Origin: Chitinophaga eiseniae
Lineage (GTDB): Bacteria; Bacteroidota; Bacteroidia; Chitinophagales; Chitinophagaceae
Length of the DNA stretch: 64,000 bases
Assembly: GCF_900167135.1 (NCBI RefSeq)
Contig: NZ_FUWZ01000001.1
Span: 248,001 to 312,000, forward strand
Reading direction: 5' to 3'
Below, piece after piece: positions 1-8,468 of the stretch. A model generated the notes under the pieces. That model worked only from the letters and a program-made list of their open reading frames with translations. It was not told the origin of the DNA and did not search any database. Every line of letters begins with the position of its first letter. Positions within the stretch are counted from its first letter, which is position 1. A program made the position numbers and the translations under genes.

Positions 1-140
1 ACGCCGATAAGATGCGGCAGGCTGAGATGGAAGAATGGCTGCCGGTAAGCCTCTCCACCGACCACGAAGAGGCGGCGTCATTTATCGATTCCCCCCTGGG
101 CCGGTGGGCTACCCAGGACGTCCAACGCAAAGCAAATTAA
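1..140 (+). CDS. C-terminal end of an unidentified protein (cut by window edge)
   Basis: An open frame enters from the left edge (first whole codon at 3) and stops at 138-140. It encodes about 45 residues rich in acidic and polar side chains (ADKMRQAEMEEWLPVSLSTD at the visible start). I do not recognise the family from this tail. The next gene, an AraC-type regulator, follows on the same strand after 52 bp and may regulate it. The reading is supported only by the open frame and its position before a regulator. Confidence 0.5.
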   Translation, partial: ADKMRQAEMEEWLPVSLSTDHEEAASFIDSPLGRWATQDVQRKAN

Positions 141-192
141 ACAGACGGGGCAGACGGTATCCACATGCCGTCTGCTTTTTGTAATTTTAGCT

Positions 193-1002
193 ATGACCGA
201 TTTGAAGACAAATCCATCCCGTATCGCCTACTCCTGCTATTATGCCAGGACAAGGGACGGAGAGCAGTTTGTACAGGAGCACGTATTCAGCTACCAGGTA
301 ACCGGCCGGCTGACGCTGAGCAACGCAGACAAAACCTATGTTTTTAACGAAGGAGACCTACGGCTGATCCGGCGTAACCAGCTGGTGAAATTTATAAAGG
401 AACCGCTGAATGATGGCGTTTTTAAAACAATATCCGTTTACCTCGACCAGGAAGTGTTGAAGAGTTTTAGCCTGGAATATGGCTACCAGGCGGAAACCGG
501 TGGCAATACAGGGGAGGCGGTATTGAAATTAAAGACAGCGCCGCTGTGTAAAAGTTTCCTGGATTCATTGCTGCCCTACGTACAGGGGGATCAGCTGATC
601 AACGAGGACCTGCAGCGGTTAAAGCAACGGGAGGCGATCATGGTGCTGTTGCAGGCCCAGCCGGAACTGAAGAATGTGCTGTTCGACTTCCGGGAGCCGG
701 GGAAGATAGACCTGGAAGAGTTCATGAACAGAAACTTTCATTTTAATGTGCAGCTAAAGCGGTTCGCCTACCTTACCGGACGCAGTCTTGCAACGTTTAA
801 GCGGGATTTTGAGCATATTTTCCACACGTCGCCCAGCCGCTGGCTGCTGCAGCGGCGCCTGCAGGAGGCACATTTCCTGATAAGGGAGAAAGGGAAGGCG
901 CCATCTGACGTATACCTGGAGACGGGGTTTGAAGACCTGTCCCATTTTTCCTTTGCTTTTAAGAAGATGTACGGAGTAGCGCCTTCCAGGCTGGTAAGTT
1001 GA
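193..1002 (+). CDS. AraC-family transcriptional regulator
   Basis: The 269-residue protein has the AraC/XylS layout: a cupin-like sensor in roughly residues 20-130 (a core like GRLTLSNADKTYVFNEGDLR) and two helix-turn-helix units in roughly 165-265 (FAYLTGRSLATFKRDF, then a second helix pair ending DLSHFSFAFKKMYGVAPSR). The second unit carries the usual FxxxFKxxxGxxPSxxR signature. It would act in the cytoplasm as a ligand-responsive activator. The ligand is unknown. Its likely target is the gene cut by the left window edge. Confidence 0.88.
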   Translation: MTDLKTNPSRIAYSCYYARTRDGEQFVQEHVFSYQVTGRLTLSNADKTYVFNEGDLRLIRRNQLVKFIKEPLNDGVFKTISVYLDQEVLKSFSLEYGYQAETGGNTGEAVLKLKTAPLCKSFLDSLLPYVQGDQLINEDLQRLKQREAIMVLLQAQPELKNVLFDFREPGKIDLEEFMNRNFHFNVQLKRFAYLTGRSLATFKRDFEHIFHTSPSRWLLQRRLQEAHFLIREKGKAPSDVYLETGFEDLSHFSFAFKKMYGVAPSRLVS

Positions 1003-1083
1003 GGCCATATCGCAGTATTGTCGTATATTCGGATAGCTGTGAACGTTATGAGCAATACCGGTAAAAATATAGAAGACAAAACA

Positions 1084-1512
1084 ATGGTGGTCCCGGAGTA
1101 CCCCCGGGTGTACCTGTATATCCGTATCGTTCAGGCGAAACTGTTTATTGACAATCATTATGCGGACGAAATAGACCTGGAGAACATTGCTGATGAAGCT
1201 TATTTCTCGCGGTTCCACTTCATCCGGCTTTTTAAGTCGGCCTATGGCAAAACACCCCATCAATACCTGAAATCCGTCAGGATCGAAAAAGCCGAGCAGC
1301 TGTTAAAAGAAGGCAAAACAGTGGCAGAAGCCTGTTTTTCCGTGGGTTTTCAAAGCCTGACCACCTTCAGCGGCCTCTTTAAAAAAATAGTGGGAGAATC
1401 TCCCTCTTCCTACGCCGCCCGCCATAAAGAGATGAAAAAGCAAATCAGTGAGAAGCCCCTGGCGTTTGTGCCTTCCTGTTATGCCTACCAGCACGGCTGG
1501 CTGGAAAAATAG
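1084..1512 (+). CDS. short AraC-type DNA-binding protein
   Basis: This 142-residue protein is essentially only the AraC double helix-turn-helix domain (AKLFIDNHYADEIDLENIAD, then FHFIRLFKSAYGKTPHQYL, then GFQSLTTFSGLFKKIVGESP). There is no sensor domain. I chose the ATG at 1084 because it follows an A-rich stretch typical of this phylum. An ATG at 1048 in the same frame would add 12 residues. It is followed by a VOC protein and a DUF1569 protein on the same strand and probably regulates them. The C-terminal 30 residues beyond the domain are unassigned. Confidence 0.85.
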   Translation: MVVPEYPRVYLYIRIVQAKLFIDNHYADEIDLENIADEAYFSRFHFIRLFKSAYGKTPHQYLKSVRIEKAEQLLKEGKTVAEACFSVGFQSLTTFSGLFKKIVGESPSSYAARHKEMKKQISEKPLAFVPSCYAYQHGWLEK

Positions 1513-1577
1513 CAATTTTGAAGAGGTGAATAACTACGTAGTTGCAGATCTTTGTTTCAACAACAAAAACAAAGACT

Positions 1578-2012
1578 ATGATTACAAAAATGACCATCAC
1601 CAACATTCACGTACTGGACCAGGACAGTGCCTATGATTTCTATGTAAACAAACTCGGATTTAAGCTGGTAGACGATATTCCGATGGGACCAGACACCCGC
1701 TGGCTGACCGTGTCGCCTCCTGAACAGCCCGACCTGCAACTGGTGCTCTTCCCGGTAAAAGTAAGTAAGATGTTTCCCCAGGAAACAGCAGACATGCTGA
1801 TCACCCTGATAAAACAGGGCGTATTCGGCTGTGGCGTGCTTACCTGTAAAGACATTTTTGCCACCTATGAAGAGCTGAAAACGAAAGGCGTCGAATTTAT
1901 GAAGCCTCCCACCAAAGAGTTTTACGGTACTGAAGCCCTGTTTAAAGATGATTCCGGTAACTATTTTTCTTTACAAAGCATTGATAATTTTAGCCATGAA
2001 AACGATATTTAA
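1578..2012 (+). CDS. VOC-family (glyoxalase/bleomycin-resistance-like) protein
   Basis: The 144-residue protein has the two beta-alpha-beta-beta-beta halves of the vicinal oxygen chelate fold: an N-terminal ITNIHVLDQDSAYDFYVNKL and a C-terminal GTEALFKDDSGNYFSL. Such proteins are small metal-dependent enzymes or drug-binding proteins; this subgroup usually has no known substrate. The start at 1578 is chosen because the extra in-frame residues upstream are low-complexity. Its stop overlaps the next gene by 17 bp, so the two are probably co-translated and under the upstream AraC protein. Confidence 0.88.
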   Translation: MITKMTITNIHVLDQDSAYDFYVNKLGFKLVDDIPMGPDTRWLTVSPPEQPDLQLVLFPVKVSKMFPQETADMLITLIKQGVFGCGVLTCKDIFATYEELKTKGVEFMKPPTKEFYGTEALFKDDSGNYFSLQSIDNFSHENDI

Positions 2013-2445
2013 TGGTCCCGTGAGAGCGGAACTCATCAACAGGATCAGTGCGCTCAACGAGCACAGCAGCCGTCAATGGGGCAAAATGGATGTCTGGCAG
2101 ATGACCAAACACTGCAGCCAATGGTTTGAATGGATCATCGGAAAGCACCAGACGGTCTACAAACAGGAATTCCTGGGAAAAATATTCGGGAAAATGGCGT
2201 TGAAGAGCAATACCAAAGATGACCGGCCCATGCAGAAAAATATGCCCGCCGGAAAACAGGTGGTCAAGCAAAAAGGTGGTGATGTGGAACAACAAAAACA
2301 GGTATGGATCGGCTTGATCAAAGAGTGCGAACACTATTCAAACCCTGCTTTTATCCACGATTTCTTTGGTAAAATGACAAAGGAGCAGATCGGTGTTTTT
2401 GCCTATAAACACGCGGACCATCATTTAAGACAATTCGGCGTTTAA
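1996..2445 (+). CDS. DUF1569 (DinB-like) protein
   Basis: The 149-residue protein matches the DUF1569 pattern, a DinB-like four-helix bundle: an N-terminal QWGKMDVWQMTKHCSQWFEW segment and a C-terminal FAYKHADHHLRQFGV, where the HxxHHLRQ motif supplies likely metal ligands. The biochemical role of the family is not known to me. The start ATG lies inside the end of the VOC gene. A hydrolase gene begins 12 bp after its stop. Confidence 0.82.
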   Translation: MKTIFNGPVRAELINRISALNEHSSRQWGKMDVWQMTKHCSQWFEWIIGKHQTVYKQEFLGKIFGKMALKSNTKDDRPMQKNMPAGKQVVKQKGGDVEQQKQVWIGLIKECEHYSNPAFIHDFFGKMTKEQIGVFAYKHADHHLRQFGV

Positions 2446-2457
2446 ACTTTCACAGAC

Positions 2458-3000
2458 ATGCAGGTAATATTTATCCAGGGCGCCGGTGAAGGTGCTTATG
2501 AATGGGACCAGCCGCTGGTGCAATCGCTGCAACAACAGCTGCAGGCGGGTATTAGCTTTCACTATCCGCCGATGCCGCAGGAGGAAGCGCCCGGCTACCA
2601 GTTATGGAAAACCGCGATCCTGCAGGAGCTGGAAGCAGGTGAAGCCCCCCTGGTACTGATCGGGCATTCCCTTGGCGGTTCTGTACTGTTAAAGTTGTTG
2701 TCTGAAGAAAAGGTACAAAAAAAGATAAGAGCGCTTTTTCTGGTCTCCGTCCCTTTTTGGGGAGAAGCGGAATGGCAGTCGCCCGAATTTATGCTGAAGG
2801 ATGATTTTGCAAAGCGCCTGCCCGCTATAGATCCTGTTTTTATCTATCATGCGGAAGATGATGAAGTGGTGGATTTCGCACATCATCAACGTTATGCTGC
2901 CAGCCTGCCCCGGGCCGTTGTGAGAACATTCAGACAGGGAGGCCATGAAATGGTGGCCGCAGCGAAAACATTGTCAGACGATATCAATCAGCTTCGCTGA
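2458..3000 (+). CDS. alpha/beta hydrolase
   Basis: The 180-residue protein is a small alpha/beta hydrolase: oxyanion-side motif IFIQGAGEGAYEWDQPL at the N-terminus, nucleophile elbow GHSLGG near residue 69, acid in YHAEDDEVV near 140 and catalytic His in GGHEM near 163. The substrate is unknown; serine esterases of the RBBP9/YdeN type are the nearest fit. It is the last gene of the rightward run from 1084. It ends convergently with, and overlaps by 17 bp, the methyltransferase on the other strand. Confidence 0.87.
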   Translation: MQVIFIQGAGEGAYEWDQPLVQSLQQQLQAGISFHYPPMPQEEAPGYQLWKTAILQELEAGEAPLVLIGHSLGGSVLLKLLSEEKVQKKIRALFLVSVPFWGEAEWQSPEFMLKDDFAKRLPAIDPVFIYHAEDDEVVDFAHHQRYAASLPRAVVRTFRQGGHEMVAAAKTLSDDINQLR

Positions 3001-3628
3001 TCACCTGGCTGCTTTTGCTGCATTTTACAAGGTAGAACGGATAATTTTCGCTCACTTCCATGATCTCTACCAGCCCTGCGTGGTCAAATTCAGCATGGAC
3101 CGATTCCAGGTCATAGAAGAACATCTTTACGCCGCCAAACATTTCGTAGCGGTTTTTGCCGATGAGCGTGCCCTGGCCGTAGGTATGCGCTGCTTTCGAA
3201 ATCATGGTAAAAACCATATAGCCGTTTGCTGATAACTGCTGATAACAGTCGCTGATCAGTTTTTTTCTTTCTTCGCCATCCAGCAGATGGATGAGGGCGT
3301 AGCAAAAGATACCGTCATATTTAACGTCGTCGAAAGGCATTGCGGTAACAGAGCCGTGATGGATGATCATGTCGTTGCCGTAGTGTTTCCGCGCCATCTC
3401 AATCGCCGTTTGAGAAATCTCGATGCCCGTTACGCTCATGCCTTTGTCTTTGAATATTTGTGCATTCCGGCCGTACCCGATACCGGGGATGAGTACTTTT
3501 TTTACACCTTTTTCAACGAAAAAGTCGTTGGTCAATATGGCGGAATGAGAAGGCTCAAAGCCCCACATTTCCTGCTTTTCTGTAAAGGCGGCTTCCCAGA
3601 ATTCGGGTTTTTCATTTTCCTGCTGCAT
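2984..3628 (-). CDS. class I SAM-dependent methyltransferase
   Basis: The 214-residue protein has methyltransferase motif I (VLIPGIGYGRNAQIF), a motif II-type acid (VTGIEIS) and the post-motif region DGIFCYALIHLL. The N-terminal FWEAAFTEKQEMWGFEPS resembles thiopurine/tellurite-type methyltransferases, which modify small molecules in the cytosol. The substrate cannot be read from sequence. It is transcribed leftward alone, with about 75 bp between its start and the stop of the next leftward gene. Confidence 0.85.
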   Translation of the reverse strand: MQQENEKPEFWEAAFTEKQEMWGFEPSHSAILTNDFFVEKGVKKVLIPGIGYGRNAQIFKDKGMSVTGIEISQTAIEMARKHYGNDMIIHHGSVTAMPFDDVKYDGIFCYALIHLLDGEERKKLISDCYQQLSANGYMVFTMISKAAHTYGQGTLIGKNRYEMFGGVKMFFYDLESVHAEFDHAGLVEIMEVSENYPFYLVKCSKSSQVISEAD

Positions 3629-3702
3629 GGTGAAGAATTAGAATTTGCAACAAAGTTACAAAAAATGCGCCCCCTGTCGGAGAAAATAAAAAGGGGAGTG
3701 CT

Positions 3703-4077
3703 TTAAGAGCGGCCCTTAGTAGCGATAACGCCGGTTTTGTAGAGATTGACCGCCTGCCGGACAATCGCTTTGATTCTTTTGACAGGCAGGTCTTTGGCGG
3801 GGTCCAGCAGCATCATCTTCATCCGGGAGCGTTTTTCCTGTATCAGATAGGACTGGGAGAAGTGTTTGCCCTCCACAATACCGATATATGGCTGTAGCTG
3901 CTTTTTATGCGTCCACAGGTAGCAGAACATTCTGCCCCGGTAGCAGAAGAAAGGCATGCCGTATTTTAGTTCGTTCACAATTTCCGGGTCTACCGACAGG
4001 ATAATATCTTTTAACGCCAGGAATATTTCCTGGATAGGTTCTTCCTGCCGGAGATAAAAACTATCGATTGCTTTCAT
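3703..4077 (-). CDS. DUF1801 domain protein
   Basis: The 124-residue protein fits DUF1801: an ELKYGMPFFCYRGRMFCYLW core followed by a C-terminal helical part with a basic end (VKRIKAIVRQAVNLY). The fold is related to the YdhG/frataxin-like group, and its role is not established. It is a single leftward gene. Nothing in the surroundings points to a pathway. Confidence 0.8.
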   Translation of the reverse strand: MKAIDSFYLRQEEPIQEIFLALKDIILSVDPEIVNELKYGMPFFCYRGRMFCYLWTHKKQLQPYIGIVEGKHFSQSYLIQEKRSRMKMMLLDPAKDLPVKRIKAIVRQAVNLYKTGVIATKGRS

Positions 4078-4160
4078 GGCTGCTTCACTGTTAGAGTGCT
4101 TTCTGTCTGATATGCTTTGATGTCAGCCATAAAGGTACATAGTAAGCCGGACCCGGCCCG

Positions 4161-4442
4161 CTATTTTATGCACAAACTCAGTAACAGTGCCGCCAGGTAC
4201 AGCCCTATTCCGTAAACGGTGTGGGTTTTCAGGCTTCTCATCCTCGCTACGGCGGAATTGGGGGTTTTCGAGGCGGCTACCCCGAAACCAAAGGCAGGCT
4301 GCATCATAAACCAGGGAGCGACGGTCGTCAGTATGCCTATCGCCAGCGGCGGCCCGATAGTAGGGCGGTAGGTGCGGTGATAATCGAGGTTATTCTTTGC
4401 ATCTATTGCGGTGATTAACCTGCTATTCTGTACACTTTCTGT
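4161..4442 (-). pseudogene. C-terminal remnant of a DUF2938-type membrane protein
   Basis: On the minus strand an open frame without a usable start ends at a stop at 4161-4163. It reads as a membrane-protein tail: DYHRTYRPTIGPPLAIGILT, then APWFMMQPAFGFGVAASKTP, then a terminal hydrophobic helix. The pattern of a TIGP segment, a FGVAASKTPNxxVAR motif and THTVYGIGLYLAALLLS matches what I recall of DUF2938 integral membrane proteins. The N-terminal half is missing, and the sequence toward 4,480 no longer looks coding, so this is a truncated gene. The divergent Crp/Fnr gene beside it may once have controlled it. Confidence 0.6.
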
Positions 4443-4502
4443 GAAGAATAAGCCTGTGGTGCTGTTGGAAGTTGCCTATATTTGAATATCAGCGAGGATT
4501 TT

Positions 4503-5069
4503 ATGGAACACTACGGATACTTCAGGCAATTTCACGATATCAGTCTGGCAGATTATCATCTGCTGACAGACAACCTCCAGTCCCGCTCCTTTAAAAAAGG
4601 AACAGCTATAGTAGTGCCCGGGCAGGTGCAGCGGGACCTTTATTTCGTCAAAAGCGGGGTACAGATGGCTTATTTGGAAGCCGATGATAAAACTTACGTC
4701 ATCGACTTTAGTTATGCACCGGCGCTGTGTGCTATCGCGGAATCTTTTTCCTTCCAGGCGCCTTCCAAATACTTTTTAACCTGCCTGACAGACACTGAAA
4801 TGGCCTGCCTCCCTCATGCGCAGCTGCAACAGTTGCTGGACCAGTCGCGGTCTGTAGAAAGACTCTTCCGGCGAATGATCGAGCGTATGCTAGCGGATAT
4901 GGTAGACATGCATATTAATCTCCGCGCCATGACCATCGAAGAACGGTACCGGGCTTTTTGCAGTAAAAGCCCTGAGCTGCTGCATTTGGTGCCACATAAA
5001 TACATCGCCTCCTACCTCGGCATAGACCCGACGAATTTCAGCAAACTGTTTAACCAGGTGAGATTTTGA
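4503..5069 (+). CDS. Crp/Fnr-family regulator
   Basis: The 188-residue protein has a cyclic-nucleotide-binding-type beta roll (FKKGTAIVVPGQVQRDLYFV, VKSGVQMAYLEADD) and a C-terminal helix-turn-helix (PHKYIASYLGIDPTNFSKLF). This is the short Bacteroidota type of Crp/Fnr regulator, in which the effector is usually unknown. The ATG at 4503 is preferred over a TTG at 4482. The alpha/beta hydrolase gene 73 bp downstream is a likely target; the divergent DUF2938 remnant may be a former one. Confidence 0.85.
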   Translation: MEHYGYFRQFHDISLADYHLLTDNLQSRSFKKGTAIVVPGQVQRDLYFVKSGVQMAYLEADDKTYVIDFSYAPALCAIAESFSFQAPSKYFLTCLTDTEMACLPHAQLQQLLDQSRSVERLFRRMIERMLADMVDMHINLRAMTIEERYRAFCSKSPELLHLVPHKYIASYLGIDPTNFSKLFNQVRF

Positions 5070-5142
5070 TGTTGATATTGGTATATACCAACATTGGTCT
5101 ACCTGTTGCTTCCGATTTTTACAATCATTAAATACAAATGCG

Positions 5143-5961
5143 ATGATGACTGTAAAAAATGATGGAAATTATGCCGATGTCAACGGATTGAAAATGTATT
5201 ACGAAGTACATGGCCAGGGTAGACCGTTGCTGTTATTGCCCGGCGCGGTTTCCGGCGTGGGCACGGCCTTCGGCTGCTTAATCCCGCTGCTGGCGGCAGA
5301 CAGACAAGTGATAGCCGTCGAATTTCAGGGCTACGGGCATACGGCCGACATCCCGGACCGTCCGCTTTCTTTCGAACAGCTGGCGGATGATGTGATAGCA
5401 TTGCTGCAACTACTGGCTATCAGGGAAGCCGATTTTTTCGGTTATAGCACCGGCGCCGGCGTAGCGTTGCAGATTGCTATGCGTCAGCCGTCGCTGGTTG
5501 GTAAACTGATCCTGGCTTCCTGCACGTTCAACAGCAGCGGCCGCCATCCTGCACTCAGCGGCCTGGAATCCCTGCTGACCGCCGAAGGCATGAAAGGTAC
5601 TCCCTATGAAGCGGAATATCTCAGCACCGCGCCGCGGCCGGAAGACTGGTCAGGCCACCTGAAGAAGGTGGCAGCCTTCAACAAAAAAATACAGGAATGG
5701 CCTGTCGATGCCATCCGGAATATACAGGCGCCCGCATTGATTATTGCAGGCGATGCAGATATCGTTCAGCCGGAGCATGCAGTGGCGTTATTCAGGCTGT
5801 TGGGCGGCGGCAGTCTCGGTGAACTGTCAATGCCCGCTTCCCGGCTGGCAATATTACCCGGCACCATGCATACTGCGCTGACAACAAAAACGGATTTGCT
5901 GATGGCGATAATTCCAGATTTCCTGGGAGGCCATATCTCCCTGATAACAGCGAGCGCTTAA
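5143..5961 (+). CDS. alpha/beta hydrolase
   Basis: The 272-residue protein is a canonical alpha/beta hydrolase: LPGAVSGVGTAFGCLIP oxyanion region, nucleophile elbow GYSTGAG near residue 105, acid in IIAGDADIVQPEH near 205 and His in LPGTMHTALT near 246. It probably cleaves an ester or lactone in the cytosol; there is no signal peptide. It follows the Crp/Fnr gene on the same strand. The first codons ATGATG allow a start at 5143 or 5146. Confidence 0.87.
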   Translation: MMTVKNDGNYADVNGLKMYYEVHGQGRPLLLLPGAVSGVGTAFGCLIPLLAADRQVIAVEFQGYGHTADIPDRPLSFEQLADDVIALLQLLAIREADFFGYSTGAGVALQIAMRQPSLVGKLILASCTFNSSGRHPALSGLESLLTAEGMKGTPYEAEYLSTAPRPEDWSGHLKKVAAFNKKIQEWPVDAIRNIQAPALIIAGDADIVQPEHAVALFRLLGGGSLGELSMPASRLAILPGTMHTALTTKTDLLMAIIPDFLGGHISLITASA

Positions 5962-5968
5962 TAATAAT

Positions 5969-6247
5969 TTAAACCCCTGCTTTCCCTACATTCTCTATTT
6001 TGCACTCTGCCATTAACACCCGCCCGGAGATGCAATATTCAGCATGTAATACCAATGAACTGCTGCACCAGGTACGCTTAGGAAACAGCGTTACTGTATT
6101 GATTTCATGATAATTACTATCCAGCACCAACAGTTGATTGGCGTCGTCGCCGATAACGTACAGAAGCCCGTCGTGGTAGTTGACAGCGGAGCCGGAAAGG
6201 TAATGAGGGAACAACAACGTCTTTAATAAGGTGATGATTGCTTTCAA
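5969..6247 (-). pseudogene. N-terminal remnant of a beta-propeller-type protein
   Basis: The frame starts like a conserved secreted or propeller protein (LSGSAVNYHDGLLYVIGDDA, then QLLVLDSNYHEINTVTLFP) with the alternating hydrophobic pattern of propeller blades. After about residue 58 the sequence turns into unrelated cysteine-rich residues and ends at 92 residues. I read this as the first blade of a longer gene whose remainder was deleted or shifted. The family (possibly the DUF6929 group) is a guess. It ends 7 bp from the convergent hydrolase gene. Confidence 0.5.
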
Positions 6248-6701
6248 AATTAATCGGGTTAAGGTTTTAAATACTATGCCGAATGTAACGCAGTACTAAT
6301 TTTTTTAGTGGCGATGGTAATAACATCTCATTAACAAATAGAGATAAATCCAATTGCTTTCGATTTCGTTTCTAAGTTAACCAAAGTATCAAAAAGATAA
6401 TATGGATTTTGATCTGATACATAATTTCAGCTGTGCTAAAAACAGTGTAACCGTTAAAGAGCGTGCTTTCAGGTGTCGGCGATGTGAAATCTGATGTAGT
6501 ACAGATGTAATATTTATAAGAGCACCTACCAAAGGAAAAGCCGCACTTCTTTCAAAGAGTTGCGGCTTTTCCATGTGTCCGGGAAAAAAGTGTTGCACCT
6601 AATATTAAATAGCTTTATGACTGAAATGATCATTCGCATTTAAGTTATTAGTTGTTAATATGTTTCGTGTCGTGATAGTAATAACCGCATAAATTATTTT
6701 T
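6248..6701. other. gene-free stretch with one strong hairpin
   Basis: No convincing gene is seen in this AT-rich 450-bp stretch. The one structured item is a 12-bp perfect inverted repeat with a 15-base loop at 6534-6572 (arms GGAAAAGCCGCA and its complement). It could be a bidirectional terminator, since each arm ends in a run of A or T, but no gene end is adjacent. It may be left over from a deleted gene beside the propeller remnant. Confidence 0.45.
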
Positions 6702-7460
6702 ATGAATAACGATTGGTTAGCAAAGGCAGCTAATGTAGGTGCTATAATTGGTATTCCCGGTTCAATTGTTTCCTTCTACGTTGATGCGGCGCCAGAGGTT
6801 TCCTATTCAGTAACATCAGTAGCCGCCATCCTGGCAATGGGTTTTTGTTATAGGATAGTGAAAGATAAAGATGCTCTGGGTTTGATCTGGAGGCATCCTT
6901 CTTATAAGATGGATTTTGAATTGTTAGCCAATTACACAAGGATAGATATCATTTCTGAAGATTCAATGCAAGCAAAATATACTTGTACTCATACCTTTAA
7001 GTGCAGGAAGCATTCGGCGAATGTTTATTATTTCCGTGTTTTTCCCGGCGATAACTTTTCAAACATACAAGTGTCTTGTGGCAGGATTATAGCTATCAAC
7101 AATGTTGCCGCAGGTAAAGATATTTTTGTTGAATTTGATGCGCCCTGCAGGGTCGATGAAACTAAATCTGTGACGCTGACCGCAGACACGACTAATGTAT
7201 TTCCTGCAACAGAAGAGTTTTGGATATCGCAAAAATACTATTACGGTAATAGCACAAACTATAAAATCGAAGTTTTCTTTCATCAAAAACGTCCTCCGAT
7301 AACTCATAAAGCTGAAATTATTGTAAATGAGGATTACAATAATGTAGTCAAACCCAGGCAGCTTCCTTCATTACGAATAGTGAACGGTGGTGCGGTACTG
7401 TCCTGCGAAAGTTCAGATTTACAGGATAATTCCAAGCTCAAATTATCCTGGTCATGGTAG
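6702..7460 (+). CDS. membrane-anchored protein of unknown function
   Basis: The 252-residue protein begins with two predicted membrane helices (about residues 9-27, VGAIIGIPGSIVSFYVDA, and 35-50, SVTSVAAILAMGFCYRIV). A beta-rich soluble domain follows from about 65 to the end. There is no enzyme motif I can name. The N-terminal two-helix anchor with a cytosolic sensor or effector domain resembles the layout of some defence effectors, but I see no partner gene nearby. It is a single gene with AT-rich flanks. Confidence 0.65.
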   Translation: MNNDWLAKAANVGAIIGIPGSIVSFYVDAAPEVSYSVTSVAAILAMGFCYRIVKDKDALGLIWRHPSYKMDFELLANYTRIDIISEDSMQAKYTCTHTFKCRKHSANVYYFRVFPGDNFSNIQVSCGRIIAINNVAAGKDIFVEFDAPCRVDETKSVTLTADTTNVFPATEEFWISQKYYYGNSTNYKIEVFFHQKRPPITHKAEIIVNEDYNNVVKPRQLPSLRIVNGGAVLSCESSDLQDNSKLKLSWSW

Positions 7461-7529
7461 AACTATCTGTTGAAAGCGATAGGTTTAACACCTGTTTTTG
7501 TTGAGATAATTAATAATCGATACTTCTCG

Positions 7530-7694
7530 CTAACGCTTCTGTTTGTGTAAGGCAGCTTTGTAATGCAGTAATTTAGCTTTTATCGTATCGATGGTGCCGG
7601 CTGTCAGTGGCCGCCGGAAAGAAGGGCTCCCATTGTTTACTGCTTCAATGATGGCTTGTGCTGCTTTTACAGGAAGTACGAAAGCATTAGCCAT
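7530..7694 (-). CDS. small open frame, unknown (possibly a gene tail)
   Basis: A 54-codon frame on the minus strand starts at an ATG at 7694 and stops at 7530. The encoded sequence is well composed (FVLPVKAAQAIIEAVNNG, then a basic tail). The frame stays open upstream for about 18 more codons (GDYLIINLSRPYNNRP) without another ATG. That suggests either a start codon I cannot identify or a gene that has lost its 5' end. It is divergent from the sigma factor gene. I do not recognise the family. Confidence 0.35.
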   Translation of the reverse strand: MANAFVLPVKAAQAIIEAVNNGSPSFRRPLTAGTIDTIKAKLLHYKAALHKQKR

Positions 7695-7769
7695 AGGCCG
7701 GTTATTGTACGGACGGGATAAATTAATAATAAGATAATCTCCGGTATGCTATGCCTGCAATGCTGATTA

Positions 7770-7777
7770 TATCTTTG
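7770..7777 (+). promoter_or_regulatory. Bacteroidota -7 box upstream of the sigma factor gene
   Basis: TATCTTTG matches the TAnnTTTG -7 consensus of the Bacteroidota primary sigma factor and lies 20 bp before the sigma factor ATG. No clear -33 TTG is seen at the ideal spacing. Confidence 0.5.
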
Positions 7778-7797
7778 CGTCCGCAAGGTAATTTGTC

Positions 7798-8376
7798 ATG
7801 GATAGAAATATTTTAAATGATGCCGCCTTATGGCAACAGGTAAAACGGGGAGATACAGCGTCGTTTTCGTGTTTGTTTGAACGGTATTGGGAGGAGATGT
7901 TTTCCATGGCTTACCGCAGGCTGGCCGATGAGGCAACAGCCAAAGATTTTGTGCAGAATATCTTTATTCACGCCTGGGAAAACCGGCAGCAAATAACCGT
8001 AGAAGATAAGTTAAGCCCCTATTTATTTACCGCTTTAAAATACAGTGTTATCCGGCATATTTACCGGGAAGCCAAACAGGGCACCACAGATTTACCATTA
8101 TCTGTTTACAGCCTGCCTGATGAAACGGAGCAGAGAAAACAGGATCATTACGAATTTGATACATTGAAAGAAAAAGTTCAGTGGGAAATCGCTGCTATGC
8201 CGGATAAGATGCGGGAGGTGTTTATCCTCAGCTATGAAAAGGAGCTATCCGTCAGGGAGATAGCGCTGCGACTGTCTCTTTCGGAGCAGACGGTCAAAAA
8301 TCAGGTCCACAACGCCCTCAAACGACTCCGCTTACGACTGCAGAGCCAGTCGGTTTACCTGCCTTTTATCCTGTAA
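7798..8376 (+). CDS. ECF RNA polymerase sigma factor (FecI type)
   Basis: The 192-residue protein has region 2 (FSCLFERYWEEMFSMAYRRL, with DFVQNIFIHAWENR) and region 4 (REVFILSYEKELSVREIALR, SLSEQTVKNQVHNALKRL). It should direct polymerase to the promoter of the TonB-receptor operon downstream. The partner anti-sigma factor FecR follows after 92 bp. This sigma/FecR/receptor order is the usual Bacteroidota cell-surface signalling unit for glycan or siderophore uptake. Confidence 0.93.
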   Translation: MDRNILNDAALWQQVKRGDTASFSCLFERYWEEMFSMAYRRLADEATAKDFVQNIFIHAWENRQQITVEDKLSPYLFTALKYSVIRHIYREAKQGTTDLPLSVYSLPDETEQRKQDHYEFDTLKEKVQWEIAAMPDKMREVFILSYEKELSVREIALRLSLSEQTVKNQVHNALKRLRLRLQSQSVYLPFIL

Positions 8377-8468
8377 CCAGGCTCCTTTGCGGTGTTTACA
8401 ATTTGGTAACATTGAAAGGATAGTACCACACGCCCCAACCGGTATGTATATAGCAGGAGGACTGTTAT

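Noticed and set aside
754..1263. Minus-strand frame across the two AraC genes
   Set aside because: It is antisense to helix-turn-helix regions that are clear on the plus strand.
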